DNA of 64,000 nucleotides from Bisporella sp. PMI_857 (taxonomy: Eukaryota > Ascomycota > Leotiomycetes > Helotiales > Helotiaceae). The position numbers and the translations under genes are program-made. Shown here piece after piece: positions 11,527 to 22,682 of the stretch. The notes below the pieces were generated by a model. It was not told the DNA's origin. It saw nothing but the letters and a program-made list of their open reading frames with translations, and searched no databases. The stretch lies in the NCBI GenBank assembly GCA_021307315.1, contig JAJSPD010000009.1, positions 372,001 through 436,000 on the forward strand. The letters are read 5' to 3'. Every line of letters starts with the position of its first letter. The first letter of the stretch is position 1.

Positions 11527-12719
11527 CTATGCCTCAATTGCGATTCCCTTGGAGACTTCTGGTGCCTGAGTAACAGGTTCCTCGTCCTCCTCTACCATAC
11601 CGCCTAACAGCATCGTTGGCGGAGCCTTGGCCTGCATCTCAGGGATATCCGTGAAAGCAAAGAATTTCTCATCATGCCATTGTCCAGCAGTAATATACCT
11701 GCCCTCGCTGTCTGTAAACTTAGTCTCATTTTCTGCCCTGAGGAAATAGGCGATCGAGTAGCGGTGCTCTGTAGGATCAAACGGCACGACTCGGTGGATG
11801 CACGATTGCATCTTGTGTCCGCTTGCGAAGCGTAGCGAGTCGCCGACATTCACAATCGCGCATCCCGCCTTTGGCTTCACAAATCCGAACTCGCGTGCCT
11901 TTGGTGGCCGAATTTGGAGTCCCCATTGCTCGCTAAAGAGCAAGGTTAAGGAGCTGATGTCGGTGTGCTTCTGGTGACCAATCTGCTTAGCCATATTGGG
12001 ATCGGATGGAATGTAGTGCATCATTGCCAGAGTTGTGCTTGAGGGACGGTCGTTACGATGCAAGTTCTCGAAACGTGCGGCACCTGTGAGCCCCAATGCA
12101 GTGGATAGTGCTGACAAGATAGTCTTAGTAGCAATATTGCAGCTTGCAATAGCGTTTTCTAGGATTTCAATATCCCCGCTGTTCTTGATAACATTGGGAA
12201 TGTGTGGGCTGGACTTCTGAACTTCATCGCGAGATACCTTTTGGCATACATTAGCACTAACTTTAATTACAGAATCCACTTTAAAGGCGTTACAAGGATC
12301 TCACCTTGACCATTTCATATCCGTCTTTGGTGTTCTCGAAAACTCCCGTGCGGGAACCAACAGGCTCATATCTTTTAACCGTTGGTTACCATTTAATCAC
12401 CAGTGAGTTCACAGCTTTTCGTAACTTACCCAAGATGAGGAGCAACGAGGCCATATTGGTTCTTTTCTTCAAGCGGCGCCGAAAAGAAACGATTCATGAG
12501 GTCAAGAGTCTTTTGTTGGTCCTCCAAAAATCTGCGTCCATCAATGGATTGGAGGTCAAGATAGAAGAAACCCTCGGTCTCGCAGCACCGAAGTACTTTC
12601 TCGAGTTCAGCCGGCTCATTGGAAAGCAGCTTCTCAAAGCTGATCGTTTCCATGTGATAAACTGGGACGGTCTTGCCATTCCATTGGACGGTTTCTTGGG
12701 CTTGGGTTGAGATCGCCAT
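11527..12719 (-). CDS. Fe(II)/2-oxoglutarate-dependent oxygenase, IPNS-like
   Basis: Cytosolic non-haem iron oxygenase of 355 aa with the isopenicillin-N-synthase fold. Exons are 12719-12430, 12371-12305 and 12237-11527; introns have donors GTAAGT and GTGAGA. An N-terminal DIOX_N region contains CETEGFFYLD and YEPVGSRTGVFE. The iron ligands are His210 and Asp212 (HTD) and His267 (HRVVP). Arg278 and Ser280 (RYSIAYF) are in the RxS position that binds the 2-oxoglutarate carboxylate, which points to a true 2OG enzyme rather than an IPNS or ACC-oxidase type that lacks the cosubstrate. Substrate unknown. It is transcribed away from the AsaB/GA4-desaturase-like gene across a shared 0.96-kb promoter region. 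Confidence 0.92.
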
Positions 12720-13680
12720 ATCGTTTTCTGACTCTGCAAGAGTTTTGAATCGTTTTCAAGAAATCATGTACTGCCCTCTGCTCTCTTTATAGGGCACGAT
12801 CAATGATATTGCCGGTGCCACGTTTTCCCAGCCAAGGACAAGGCGATACCAGTTCCCTGAACTTCCCCACAGATTCTTTATACCCGTATTCATTGTTAAT
12901 ACGGCAATTGAGTTCCATATCATGAAAAAATATATATTAACCCACATATATTCTTTTCGTTGGGCCTGATATCATCAATTGATATTATAACACTTACGTC
13001 CGTTTACCCTTTCGACTCTGGCTAAATTCACGTAACCTCGTGATTGTTGCAGTAGTATGGTGACTTCTTATCATTGCTTCAACGAGTATTGTATTCGTTT
13101 TCGACGGGAGAGTTTGCCCATAGCTTGTCAAGATTGGCAAAGAGGGGTGGTAGGGAAAATACCCTGTCGGTTGGAATGGCCTACTCTTTATTGGACACTG
13201 TGCCAAGATCGGCAGCTGTTTTAAGTTCAGGATCTAGGCTATGATCCTCTTCGGCCAGGAGGCATATGGTTATACATATCAAGTATGAGGCTGCGACATA
13301 TTTCAAGGTATCGTCATCCATCCGGAATTATAACAGCTGCAAGGTTTCTTGTCAAACTCCCCAATTGCTTGATATTCAGGGGTTTGATAGTACAACAGCC
13401 ATGCAGTGTCGAAAGCATGGGAGCTAATCTGAGCTAGTCTCAAAGTGTAACAAGTGCAGGAGAGGGCTAGGGCTACCCGGTTCCAGCTAAAAACGCACCC
13501 TGTCGGTACTTGCGAACCCAAGCTCTAATAGGCTAAAAGGAGAGACAGCACAGCCCATGTGTGGTCTAGGATTTCCAAGATGGTGCTGGGGAAAGCGTCC
13601 AATTCCCTTGAGCATTGTAAATCAAAAACGATACAGTTTCTTTAATCTTCTATGAATCCAAGTCTTGACCATCGCTCGCA
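12720..13680. promoter_or_regulatory. Divergent intergenic promoter region
   Basis: Separates the start codons of two divergently transcribed oxygenase-type genes. No open frame of interest. Co-regulation is inferred from the arrangement; no specific operator was identified. Confidence 0.4.
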
Positions 13681-14511
13681 ATGATTATCCAATCCAAGAA
13701 ACACGATGTCTCGACGGAATTGAATTATTGGGATGATCCAGGTGACGGCTCTGCGCCAACACCAATCTTCATAGGCAAGGGTCATATCACAAATGAGCGC
13801 GCACATCTCCCTCACAAGTTCATAATCTCAGACGTGAGTGGCGACGAAGGCCAGTACACTCTAGATGGTCATGGATTCCAGTACCTTCTTTCTCCTAGCG
13901 CAGAGAAAGACTTCATTGACGACCAAAAGATTGAGCAAGAGTACTATCCGGAATGTGAGAAGCTTCTCAAGGAACTCACAGGTGCCAGTCGAGTTCATAT
14001 TTTCAATCATAAAGTCAGGCGTGGGCCGACGCAATGGCATCATCTGGGACTAAAGAACCTCGCGAACCGCGGCCCGGTAACAAAGACGCATGTTGATCAA
14101 TCGTATGCGGGGGCTGAGATGCGTTTACGCTTCGAGCTACCAGAAGAAGCTGCCGAGCTGGTGAAGAAGCGATATCAGATCATTAATGTCTGGCGGCCTA
14201 TCAGGACCATCCTCAAAGATCCTGTAGCGGTCGCTGATGCGAATACGGTTCCAGATGAAGATCTTGTGGCTGCTGTTATGGTGGAGAATGGGTACCATGG
14301 GGAACAGTGGGTCGTGAGGCATAGTCCGAATCACCAATGGTATTTTAAACATGGGTTGAGCCCGGAGGAAGTGCTTCTTATAAAGTGCTTTGATTCAAGG
14401 GAGTCAGTCGCACGCCGAGCACTTCATTCCGCTTTCGAGGATCCTGAATATCGTGACCTTGAATCACGACAGAGCATCGAGGTTCGATGCCTGGTGTTAT
14501 ATGATACATAG
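13681..14511 (+). CDS. AsaB/GA4-desaturase-like hydroxylase
   Basis: Single-exon protein of 276 aa. The layout (N-terminal YWDDPGDGS, middle KTHVDQS, then NVWRPI and late VVRHSPNHQWYF/KCFDS) matches the fungal family annotated as hydroxylase/desaturase AsaB or gibberellin GA4 desaturase, whose members hydroxylate or desaturate small molecules and often sit in secondary-metabolite clusters. The His and Asp of HVDQS and the His of RHSPNH are the candidate iron ligands and the Arg of WRPI is conserved in the family. Length is typical (about 270-320 aa). No signal peptide. The substrate cannot be predicted; gibberellin synthesis is unlikely because no diterpene cyclase or related P450 genes are nearby. 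Confidence 0.88.
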   Translation: MIIQSKKHDVSTELNYWDDPGDGSAPTPIFIGKGHITNERAHLPHKFIISDVSGDEGQYTLDGHGFQYLLSPSAEKDFIDDQKIEQEYYPECEKLLKELTGASRVHIFNHKVRRGPTQWHHLGLKNLANRGPVTKTHVDQSYAGAEMRLRFELPEEAAELVKKRYQIINVWRPIRTILKDPVAVADANTVPDEDLVAAVMVENGYHGEQWVVRHSPNHQWYFKHGLSPEEVLLIKCFDSRESVARRALHSAFEDPEYRDLESRQSIEVRCLVLYDT

Positions 14512-14699
14512 CTACAGTTGGAGCAATAACACTTCATAGACTAATCAGGACAATGCACACATTTATGCTCACATGATTAAATTAGACAATTACAAAGCCC
14601 ACGTATTAAAAATACCTACACCATATCTCCAAATGCTCCTCCTTGTAGGTAGGCACACAACATGTCTTACTTCTTAGTGTAAGGTCTCTAGGCTGGTGA

Positions 14700-16975
14700 T
14701 CAGACTGTCTCATGAATGACTGCCTTGTCGTCCTTGCCCCTCTCTCTAAGAACACCCTGCTCCTTTTCACTTCCAGAGTTCTGATCAGTTCCGCTACTCA
14801 AACCTCTAACCTTGCCTATGACATCATGCTTCAGGTCCCATTCTGCGAGTTCCGCATTAGGCACTTTAAGCAGCCTATGAGTCTGCGCGCCATTATCCAA
14901 TACCAGGACTTCTTGGCGGATAGTGTAACCTTTGAGGCGCGGTATAACATTGATCCAGAGGTAGTAGTAAATACCGCATATAATCAAGCTATTGTTTATC
15001 AGTCATCTTCAAAGCGAATAGATATAGGGAGAGGACATACATTCCAATACCAACAACGCAGTAAGTCGCATACCAGAAGCTAACACTTCCTCCGTAGCGA
15101 CCTGTGAGAGGTGGGACCCAGGGCATGGCGAGGAGCAAAATCTGAATGCAGATCCAGAAGATGACGGGAATGTGCCAGGCTTTGAATTCAGGTCTTTCAG
15201 CGTTTAAGCGTTTGCGTCTGTAACGGATGACGTAGAGACCGGCTGCAAGGCAAAGATAGAACATTGCATCAGGGTAGGATTTCAAGTCCACAACTTTTGG
15301 TTTCCTTAGCTGTCATTCATATAAAACAGGAGAGGAAGGGAAGTACCAAAGTCAAAAGCATCTCCGAATGGAAGCACGAGAATCACGAAAATCGTGACTA
15401 TGTATTTGAAGAAATACGGGCCAAGCGGTGTACCAAATGGCTGAGTACTTGCCCAGAACTGTGGGTATGGAAGTACACCTTGTCGTCCACATTCCCGGAT
15501 GATGCGCGATGCGCCGATGAGGTTGCTGATGAGGTTTCCAAAGGCACTGAGGAGGATTAGGAAGTTTAGTCCACGCGAGGCGCCACTGCTGCCAAAGACA
15601 TGTGAAAAGAAGAGACTTGCGGCGATTGTGGATGCGCCTTTGATCTCCGCTTTGGGGACTAAGGTGGGTTATTAGTGAGATGTTAAACGGTAAATTGGAG
15701 CAGAGGGCCTGCTTACTTGCAGCGAAGTAGGCTATGTTTACGAGCATGTAGAGTATTGCAATTCCGAGGAGGGAAGCTGGTCCAGCGAGTTTCATTGTTT
15801 TAATAGGGTTCTACATGAAGTGAGTGGAACTATATTTCAAAAGTAGAAAGAAAAAAGTAAGCGGAAAAAGCCCACCTTCACTTCATTCACCATGTTAAAG
15901 CCGTTTGCGTAACCTTCGTAGGCAAAATTGATTCTGACAAGAGCGTTGATGAGACCGTATGCACTGTTCGTTGTCCCTTCGAACGCATTGCGGAAGTTGG
16001 CTCCTGGATCCGGTATTCTGTCAACACGGCCACCAAGGACGACGAATCCAGTTATGCTGATGCTATTTAAAAATATTATCAGCAGAGGCATGAGTGGAAA
16101 TCTGAATACTACCTACAAAACTAAAGTGAGGACCTTGACAATCCCTATCGCATTTGAAAAGTAGAGAGAGTATTTATTAGAAATAATACAAACTGGGGCC
16201 AAGTTAGTCTTCATTTTGGGGAGAAAGCTGTTGTCATTGTTGTTGAACAAAACTTACAAATGGTAGCTATCGTATACCCCGCGATAGCCACTCCCTTCGA
16301 CTCCCACTCAGTAGGATCGTGATCAGCGATCCGGAAAAGGTAATTTGATAGGACTGTATACTGTTACCAAAAGATCTGAGTAAACGTCACAGGAGATATA
16401 CCAATTGCATTGCTACTGCTGAATGCCAAGAGAATATTTAGCATAGCATATGTGGTTGGAAAGAAATACTTTGGTCGAGGGTACGCCTGCTCAAGATATA
16501 CAACTACTGCTCCAGAGCGATTAGGGAAGTAGGAGGCCAGTTCAAGGTAAACAGCCAACCCTGATCCTGCAACGAGAAGACCAATAAACCAATATATCAA
16601 GCTCAGTCCCACGGAGCCAACACCTCTATAAATCGAGCCCGCTATATGACAATAACAAATCAGTTACATATCGTTAAAGTAGTTATCGAGTTTGTGAAAC
16701 ATACGTGTGGAGAAAACTCCAGTGCCGATCATTTGGCCAATATTTAGAAACACCACAGTGAACCACGATATTTGGTACCCCAAAGGAGATTGCTTCTCAA
16801 CAGGCGCACCAGAGGCTTCCTGGTAGGATGGCTTCGAGCCATTTCCTCCTTGCTCAATTGTATATTCAAGGCTTCCGTCGTAAATGACATTCTGTTCGCT
16901 CGCATCGTCTGATTCATGACTTGCTTTCAAAACGCGTTCTGAGCGGACTTTCTCCCAAAGACCACCGAGCACCAT
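14700..16975 (-). CDS. APC-superfamily amino-acid permease
   Basis: Plasma-membrane amino-acid transporter of 605 aa related to the yeast high-affinity methionine permease group (Mup1-like). Nine exons: 16975-16705, 16641-16402, 16353-16258, 16192-16117, 16062-15876, 15810-15717, 15658-15347, 15293-15041 and 14988-14700. I start at the ATG at 16975; upstream in-frame codons include no ATG. TM1 carries the family motif GTGVFST, and SSSNAI, AIGIVK, ITGFVVLGG and NMVNEVKNPIK are typical of this group. About 12 membrane helices are expected. Cytoplasmic tails are hydrophilic and Ser/Glu-rich, as in permeases subject to endocytosis. It ends 188 bp from the convergent AsaB-like gene and closes the oxidative gene run, suggesting uptake of its substrate. 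Confidence 0.92.
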
Positions 16976-18400
16976 CTTGAAGTATCTCTGCAATAGCAAA
17001 ACTGCAAACCTTCTGTTGATGAAACTTGATAATGCGAACTACTTCGTCTAGAAGAAAAAAGAGATATCAAGCACTTTTTTGAAGTCCTCGAAAATTAATC
17101 AATATATCCCATGATGTTATTGCATGGCAAAAAACGTGCTGATCCTGCAAACACGATATCTACTCTCCCCCAATCATCCCGTTGCTCGATGAGGGACCAG
17201 CGAAAGCCAAGTGGTAGTACCAAGCTTCGAGAACGTTGTACTCTCGTGTCAACGAAACCCAAGCCAGCCGTTAAGTGGCTGGGAAAGATTGCGGGTAAGC
17301 AACCTTCCTATTGGGTATTCTCGCCAAGTACCAAGCGGTCGGCAGAACCGGTCGTGGTTAGTCGCCAAGTGGCCGGTCGTTTGGCGCTGACATGGCGTTT
17401 TTGAGTCGTGAAATGTCGTGCTTTGAACCCCAGCAAGCGGCTAATATTACCAGGCTAATTTGATTTGCTCAAGGATGCTATAGAGAATGGCTCTGACCAC
17501 GCCAAAAGGGGGGAAAGTCAATATCTTAATGGTGTTTAAGGAACCAGGACGCTCATATGTTAGGTTGAGTTATCGAGCTCGAGTGTTGAGCTGTTTGTCC
17601 TCTGCGGTTTATTTCTTATATTCAAGGATCTCAGCAATGACCAAAGAGACTGCTGGCGCAGACTAGGTTGAAAGTCGGCCGCCTCAATAAATCTGGCACA
17701 ACATATCACTAATTCTGGGTTCAGGCCCCTTTCAAAGACAGAAATAATCATATTAATCAGTATCATCGCTATTAACCCAGTGTTTCCATCCCACGCCCTC
17801 AAAGGTAGGGTAAGTGTGGCGTTCGTTTAGATCCCGCCCCTTAGTTAGCGAAAGTGGGTCTAGAATCTGATTTTTGATGAAACTTTTCCAACAATTTTTC
17901 ATGCTGGCATAGACCATTGAATTCTTCCATGCCTTTCTTGTCTTCTTCCAGCTAAATGGTACCATCGGTTATAAACCAATATTTGAGTGAGTTTCATTGG
18001 GTTTTCCCAATCTAACTATCGCTTTGTACTTACCCTCTTCCATCTTTCTCGTGCTCAAAACATTTTTCACAAGCTCATGAACCTGGGCCTCGTATTCTCG
18101 GAACCCCAAATTTAGCCTCTAGTCTTTTGAATTTGTTCCGCCGCTATCCTACATTTTTAGTCCAGAATAATGAGAGATCTCATAATTACTAAATGCAGTG
18201 CAACCAAAGATGTTTTTGAGTGCAAATACTCCGTACTAAAGGGATATCAGCCCCTAACGACAACGAAACCCGGCTGCTTTCTTGCTTCTTTGTTATGCCC
18301 TTGTTCGCTACACATAAGATATCATCACTTTTTAGTCTCGGAGTTTACCCAGTGCTAAGATGGCTTTATGAGCCATTAATTCTCTTTAAAATATAGGGAG
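16976..18400. other. Intergenic, no gene seen
   Basis: Promoter side of the permease followed by about 1.2 kb in which all open frames are short and lack family resemblance. Slightly repetitive wording around 17270-17390 (CCAAGT and CCGGTCG repeated) but no defined repeat unit. Confidence 0.4.
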
Positions 18401-18577
18401 TACAGTCAAACCTGGTTATATCGGAACTCGTTATATCGGAAACCTCTGTATATCGGAATGAACTTTGGATCCGCCGAGCTTTAGGTAGCTATAATGGACC
18501 TCGTTATATCGGAAACCTCTATATATTGGAGGGTTGGTTTGGCACCGAGCGTTCCGATGTAACCAGGTTTGACTATA
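18401..18577. mobile_element. Pogo/Fot1-type MITE
   Basis: A 177-bp non-coding element bounded by TA and by 25-nt terminal inverted repeats: left 18401-18425 and right 18553-18577, identical at 23 of 25 positions. The repeat contains AGTCAAACCTGG followed by a TATATCGGA-like end, the hallmark of Tc1/mariner elements of the pogo branch. Two internal direct copies of a GTTATATCGGAAACCTCT motif lie just inside each end. There is no room for a transposase, so it must have been moved by an enzyme made elsewhere. Confidence 0.85.
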
Positions 18578-18960
18578 GTCGGGGCAGGTTGCTCAACTCC
18601 ACATTTACTAAACGTCATTCCCATTTGCGGCACCCCGATAAATAAATCCGAGCTTTCGTGGTGTGCTAAATTGGTGTCTAAAAATTAGGTGAGTCACTTC
18701 AGCGAAAGACCGTTCCCATGTTATCTATATGAAGAAGAACGACCGACCGTGGCCTAAATTAGGGTTAAAGCAATTTCTGGAACTGTCGTCAATATTTTAT
18801 GTATTTCATTGTTTAGCCCGGCCTCTCCTTAGTCGTTTACGTGACATACTGCCTCACCTATTTTCCCAGGGAGGAAGTTGTGTTATCTCTGTTCTCTCAC
18901 ATGGTCATGTGTTGGGAAGCACCTTCTAGCATCGAACAAATCTCGGTACCGTCTTTGAGA
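18578..18960. other. Intergenic, nothing recognised
   Basis: AT-moderate DNA between the MITE and the first HET-like coding remnant. Confidence 0.4.
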
Positions 18961-20945
18961 ATGCATAGCCGTTTAGTGCGTCTATTGCCTGTGTAAAGTT
19001 GTAGCCTTGAAAATGAGGCTATGGGACAGGTGAGCAGCTGCAGTAGCAGGAACTCTATGCATTGCTCGATCATGATCCCGAAGCCGTTGCCTAACAACTA
19101 ATTCTTTATGATGGCTATTATCACTTGCTATAATGGTGTAATATCTGTCTCCCAATCTAGCACCTTCCGAAATTCGGCTGTTAACGTTACTGCCTGGCAA
19201 ACCTAGGAGCGTCTTGCGATGCAACCTGTGTACCGCATCACTCAACCAGCCACCGTAGTTCGAAACACTCTCTTATGTCTAACGCTATCTATCTGTTAAC
19301 AGTGACATTGCGGTAGATGATAGCCCTCTATCTGTTACAGTAGGTCTGGCGGCAGCACTCAACGTGCTACGCAAGACAAGTAAACCTCGTGTGCTTTGGG
19401 TCGATACAATCTGCATCAATCAAGATGATAAACATGAAAAAAGGCATGCAAGTCCCATTGGTGGGGAGGATTTATTCTGGTGCTAGGCGAGTTATCGTGT
19501 GGTTGGGGAAATCTACTCGTAACATTAAACTTGCCGTATCTATGACGAAACCTCAGTTTAGGTTACCTCAACTTGCGAAAAAGCTTTGGATGCACTCCAA
19601 AGCTTCTTTATCGAAGAAAGCAGGAAAAGTTTATGCGCGAAATATGTGCGATGGAAGGGTGCTTTGGCCTGCTCAGTAGACCATACTGGAGCAGGATGTG
19701 GACATTCCAGGAGTATCGAATTCCAGACAAAGAACCACTTTGTATTTGTGGGAACATCACATTGGAGTCTATAGATGCCATTGTACAGGATGTGGTCAAG
19801 TATTCGCAATCCCCAACCTTCGCAACTACCATGTCTTGGAAACGCAGTGGAGCCGGGTTTGATTTCGGAACAGTTCTTACAAGAGGATGTAGAAATAGCG
19901 GAGTCATTAGGCCAGAAAGCGACATCGAATGCAGTATCAAACATACGGTTTATCTTGGTCGCCGCTGAAGACCGTAGGCCTGGGAGAAACAAAGAATCCG
20001 AATTAAGTTGCCCCCATATGGCAAACTGTATATCGGCAATGCCGTGAGCTACGAGACAGGATATATGCACTATACGGCTTAGTTTATCAAAGTGTGCCCA
20101 ATGCACCCCGGATTAATTATCAGCAATCGCTACAGGACATCATGAGGAGTATGACGATGTTTCTTGTAAATCAAGAGAAAAAAGGTATTCAGTTGTATGG
20201 GAAGGTAAGCATTCATGGGGTTGCGATCTGTAAAGAATGCATACCCATCGTAGATTCTCAATCCCAGACCGCTATCTGTCTCAGCTCCCTCGAATCTCCG
20301 TACTGGGGCTCATGATGTTGCAATAGCCTTACGTCCCGACAATGCGGGCATACTGACACGAGCAAAAATTGAGTTTGGGGCTGGCACTCTCAGCGCACTA
20401 TTTGGGACGATGTTGGGTTGCATTCAAATTTGCTTCTGAAGCGACCGAGATTATTGAGGAAATTATTCGCTTCTGGAAAACACCCGCGGAGATTCTAAAG
20501 TTGAATAACAAGAAGACATCTATTTGCCCGGAGACTCTTACGAATAGAATGGACAAGTTTTGTGTGGCTCACTGGCACTTGCAAACGTTGTCAATTGAGG
20601 AAGTATCTAGATATTATGATAGCATGCTGGGCAAAGGACATCCCATTCATATGAATAAATTGATTATTGAAATTGTCGAGGGACTGATCCGGAAATCCGT
20701 GTTTTTAACCGAAGGTGGATATATCGGCATGGTGTTTGTGATATTGAAGACCGTAATCTTGTGACAATCCCCCTAAGGTAGGGCCCGATCATTCTCAGAG
20801 GGTGACCTGCATATAGTACCGCATTACAGAGTACAATATGGTCGGTACGGCCCACATCGATGGCCTGGCAGTGAGCAGCTGTCTTGATGCGGCAATGGTT
20901 GCCGAGGTGAAGAGACTGGAGCTGAGAAGATTCCTTATTCTCTAA
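18961..20945 (+). pseudogene. Decayed HET-domain gene
   Basis: Remnant of a heterokaryon-incompatibility (HET) protein read in several frames. In order: LVRLLP then a stop (about 18970-18990), FETLSYV followed by TAA where the family has YVWG (about 19259-19282), LRKTSKPRVLWVDTICINQDD (from about 19360), then a frame change into VPLVGRIYSGARRVIVWLG (about 19450-19510), another change into YWSRMWTFQEYRIPDKEPL (about 19683-19740), LRDRIYALYGLVYQ (about 20048-20090) and a C-terminal GTAHIDGL-like region ending at a stop at 20943-20945. At least three frameshifts and several internal stops rule out a full product. HET proteins normally trigger non-self cell death on hyphal fusion; this copy is probably inert. 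About 230 bp near 19030-19255 show no similarity and may be an intron or an insertion. Confidence 0.82.
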
Positions 20946-21328
20946 ATTTCAATCGAAAGCTCAGAACAGGTCGCAATTAACAACCGGAAATACAATAGAG
21001 GAGGAATTCTTCATGCAATATTATGTCTTCGGTCATATGACAGCGGAGCTTGCATAGCATTCCAAACAAGGAATAGGCATACGAGACTTTTTATTCGGAA
21101 TGCTGCTGTAACACCAATCTCTGCAATAGTCAAGTTAAGCATTGATAAATAAGATGAGCTATAAGCCGTGTAAAGTAAGTGCGCTATTGCAAAACAATTG
21201 CAGATACCCAAGCCAAAACTATGTCCAGGGTATTCATAAAACGAAATATAACGAATTCCGCCTCAAGAAAAGGTTCGTGCAAGCTCTCGTTCGCGGTTCT
21301 CTTAATGTATATTAACATGCATCATGCT
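20946..21328. other. Intergenic region
   Basis: Short spacer between the HET pseudogene and the 3' end of the DUF1996 gene; nothing recognised. Confidence 0.4.
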
Positions 21329-22682
21329 TCAATGTTTCATGGGAATTCCCGGGAGCTGCGTCAACCCTAAATATCGATCAGATTCTCCACGTATTGCTAA
21401 TATGTTACAAGGGATACTTACATCCATCAACATCCTCCTGTACAGTCTTCTTGATGGTACACTTGTTAGCGACACTAATGTCTTGTGATCTAAGGCCACC
21501 ACAGGTAGCACTGAAGCAACCGTTTGCATCCATAGCTTTCTGGAGAGCATCTCCCTTCCAGCCAAAGACATAGTCGCCGTGCTGACCATAACCGGTATTG
21601 TCTCCGGTACTGAGATAGAATGGCTGGGAACCATCTGCCGGCCAGTCAGCCTTGTTGTTGAATTTAGTTGTATCCCAGACGATTTCAAGCATGAGCTGTG
21701 GGATCTTGACGGGATGGCTTGATGGACAGGTGCCTGTGGATAGGAAATTTGATGGTCCTTGAGTAGGATAGGCGACGTGATCCTTGTGGTTCGGTGTGTC
21801 AAGATTTTTGCCATCCCAGCAACTATTTCTTCGTTAGCATCTTATTTATGGTCTGAATTCACGGTTTGTGACTTACGTTGGATAGAGGATATTGGACCGA
21901 ATGCCACCCAAGCAAGGCCCAGTGGGGAAGCCTTCGAAATCAAGCTTCGTATCAGAGCAAGGGGCAAGATCGTCCCCTCCAAAGTTGGGACCAGAGTAGC
22001 AACGGAAGCAGCTCTGCGATTTATAATTTTTTGTGCGTCTCATGGGATCACCAACGAGCATGCGAAAGCCCTAGGTCATTTGGTAAGCTTTAAGCTGTTC
22101 TTACTAAGCTTTACCGGTGAGCTTACTGGCTTGAAAGCAGTGACCTGGTTCTTGCTAGGTGCAATATAATATACGGTGACACCGCCAGAAGTTTGTGTGG
22201 TAAACCTGTCGTTGAACAGGAATCTATATGGCAATAGCATTAGCGATGCCTGATGGATAGGCCACCTAACAAATTGTGTAGTCCGCATCGAGGCTTGACA
22301 CTCGCTGCTCGCCAAGCAGATTCACGGAATGTTTTATTCACGAACAGTCTTTCACATACCTGTTGGGGACTTGAGGCACACGCTTGAAGGTACCGTTACG
22401 AGCCCTGAAATACAAATTGGCTGTCCAGTAGTTGGACAGGTCATCAGCAGGACCACAGGTAGTGCACGATGCAATACTAGAAACATCCGTGACAGGTATA
22501 GAGGCGTTGAAGGCGTTCCCTCCCACGACTTGATGAGTGTGTGGAGTTGGGGCTTGTCCTGGGTTGACAAGCGGGTCAAGCCGCTCGATAGTGATCTGAG
22601 AGCATCCGAATCTTAAGTGATTCAAGCCCTGAGAGAACTGAGCTTCGGCTACTGCCGCGAGTATGAGGGCGGACCAGAGCAT
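21329..22682 (-). CDS. Secreted DUF1996-domain protein
   Basis: Predicted extracellular protein of 350 aa. Five exons: 22682-22360, 22223-22127, 22070-21877, 21822-21422 and 21366-21329; the last exon has only 12 codons and restores the usual VDGW...LPG ending. The first ATG (22682) is followed by a hydrophobic stretch ending AVAEAQ, a good signal peptide. DUF1996 landmarks: [74 protein letters not shown] and the Cys-rich end. In yeast and fungi the family is functionally undefined, though some members are wall-associated or secreted. The conserved His residues in HTHQ and HKDH suggest a metal or glycan site (inference). Confidence 0.9.

Noticed and set aside
13681..14511. Role in gibberellin synthesis for the GA4-desaturase-like gene
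   Set aside because: The name is a family label; no diterpene cyclase, prenyltransferase or P450 genes are in the window.
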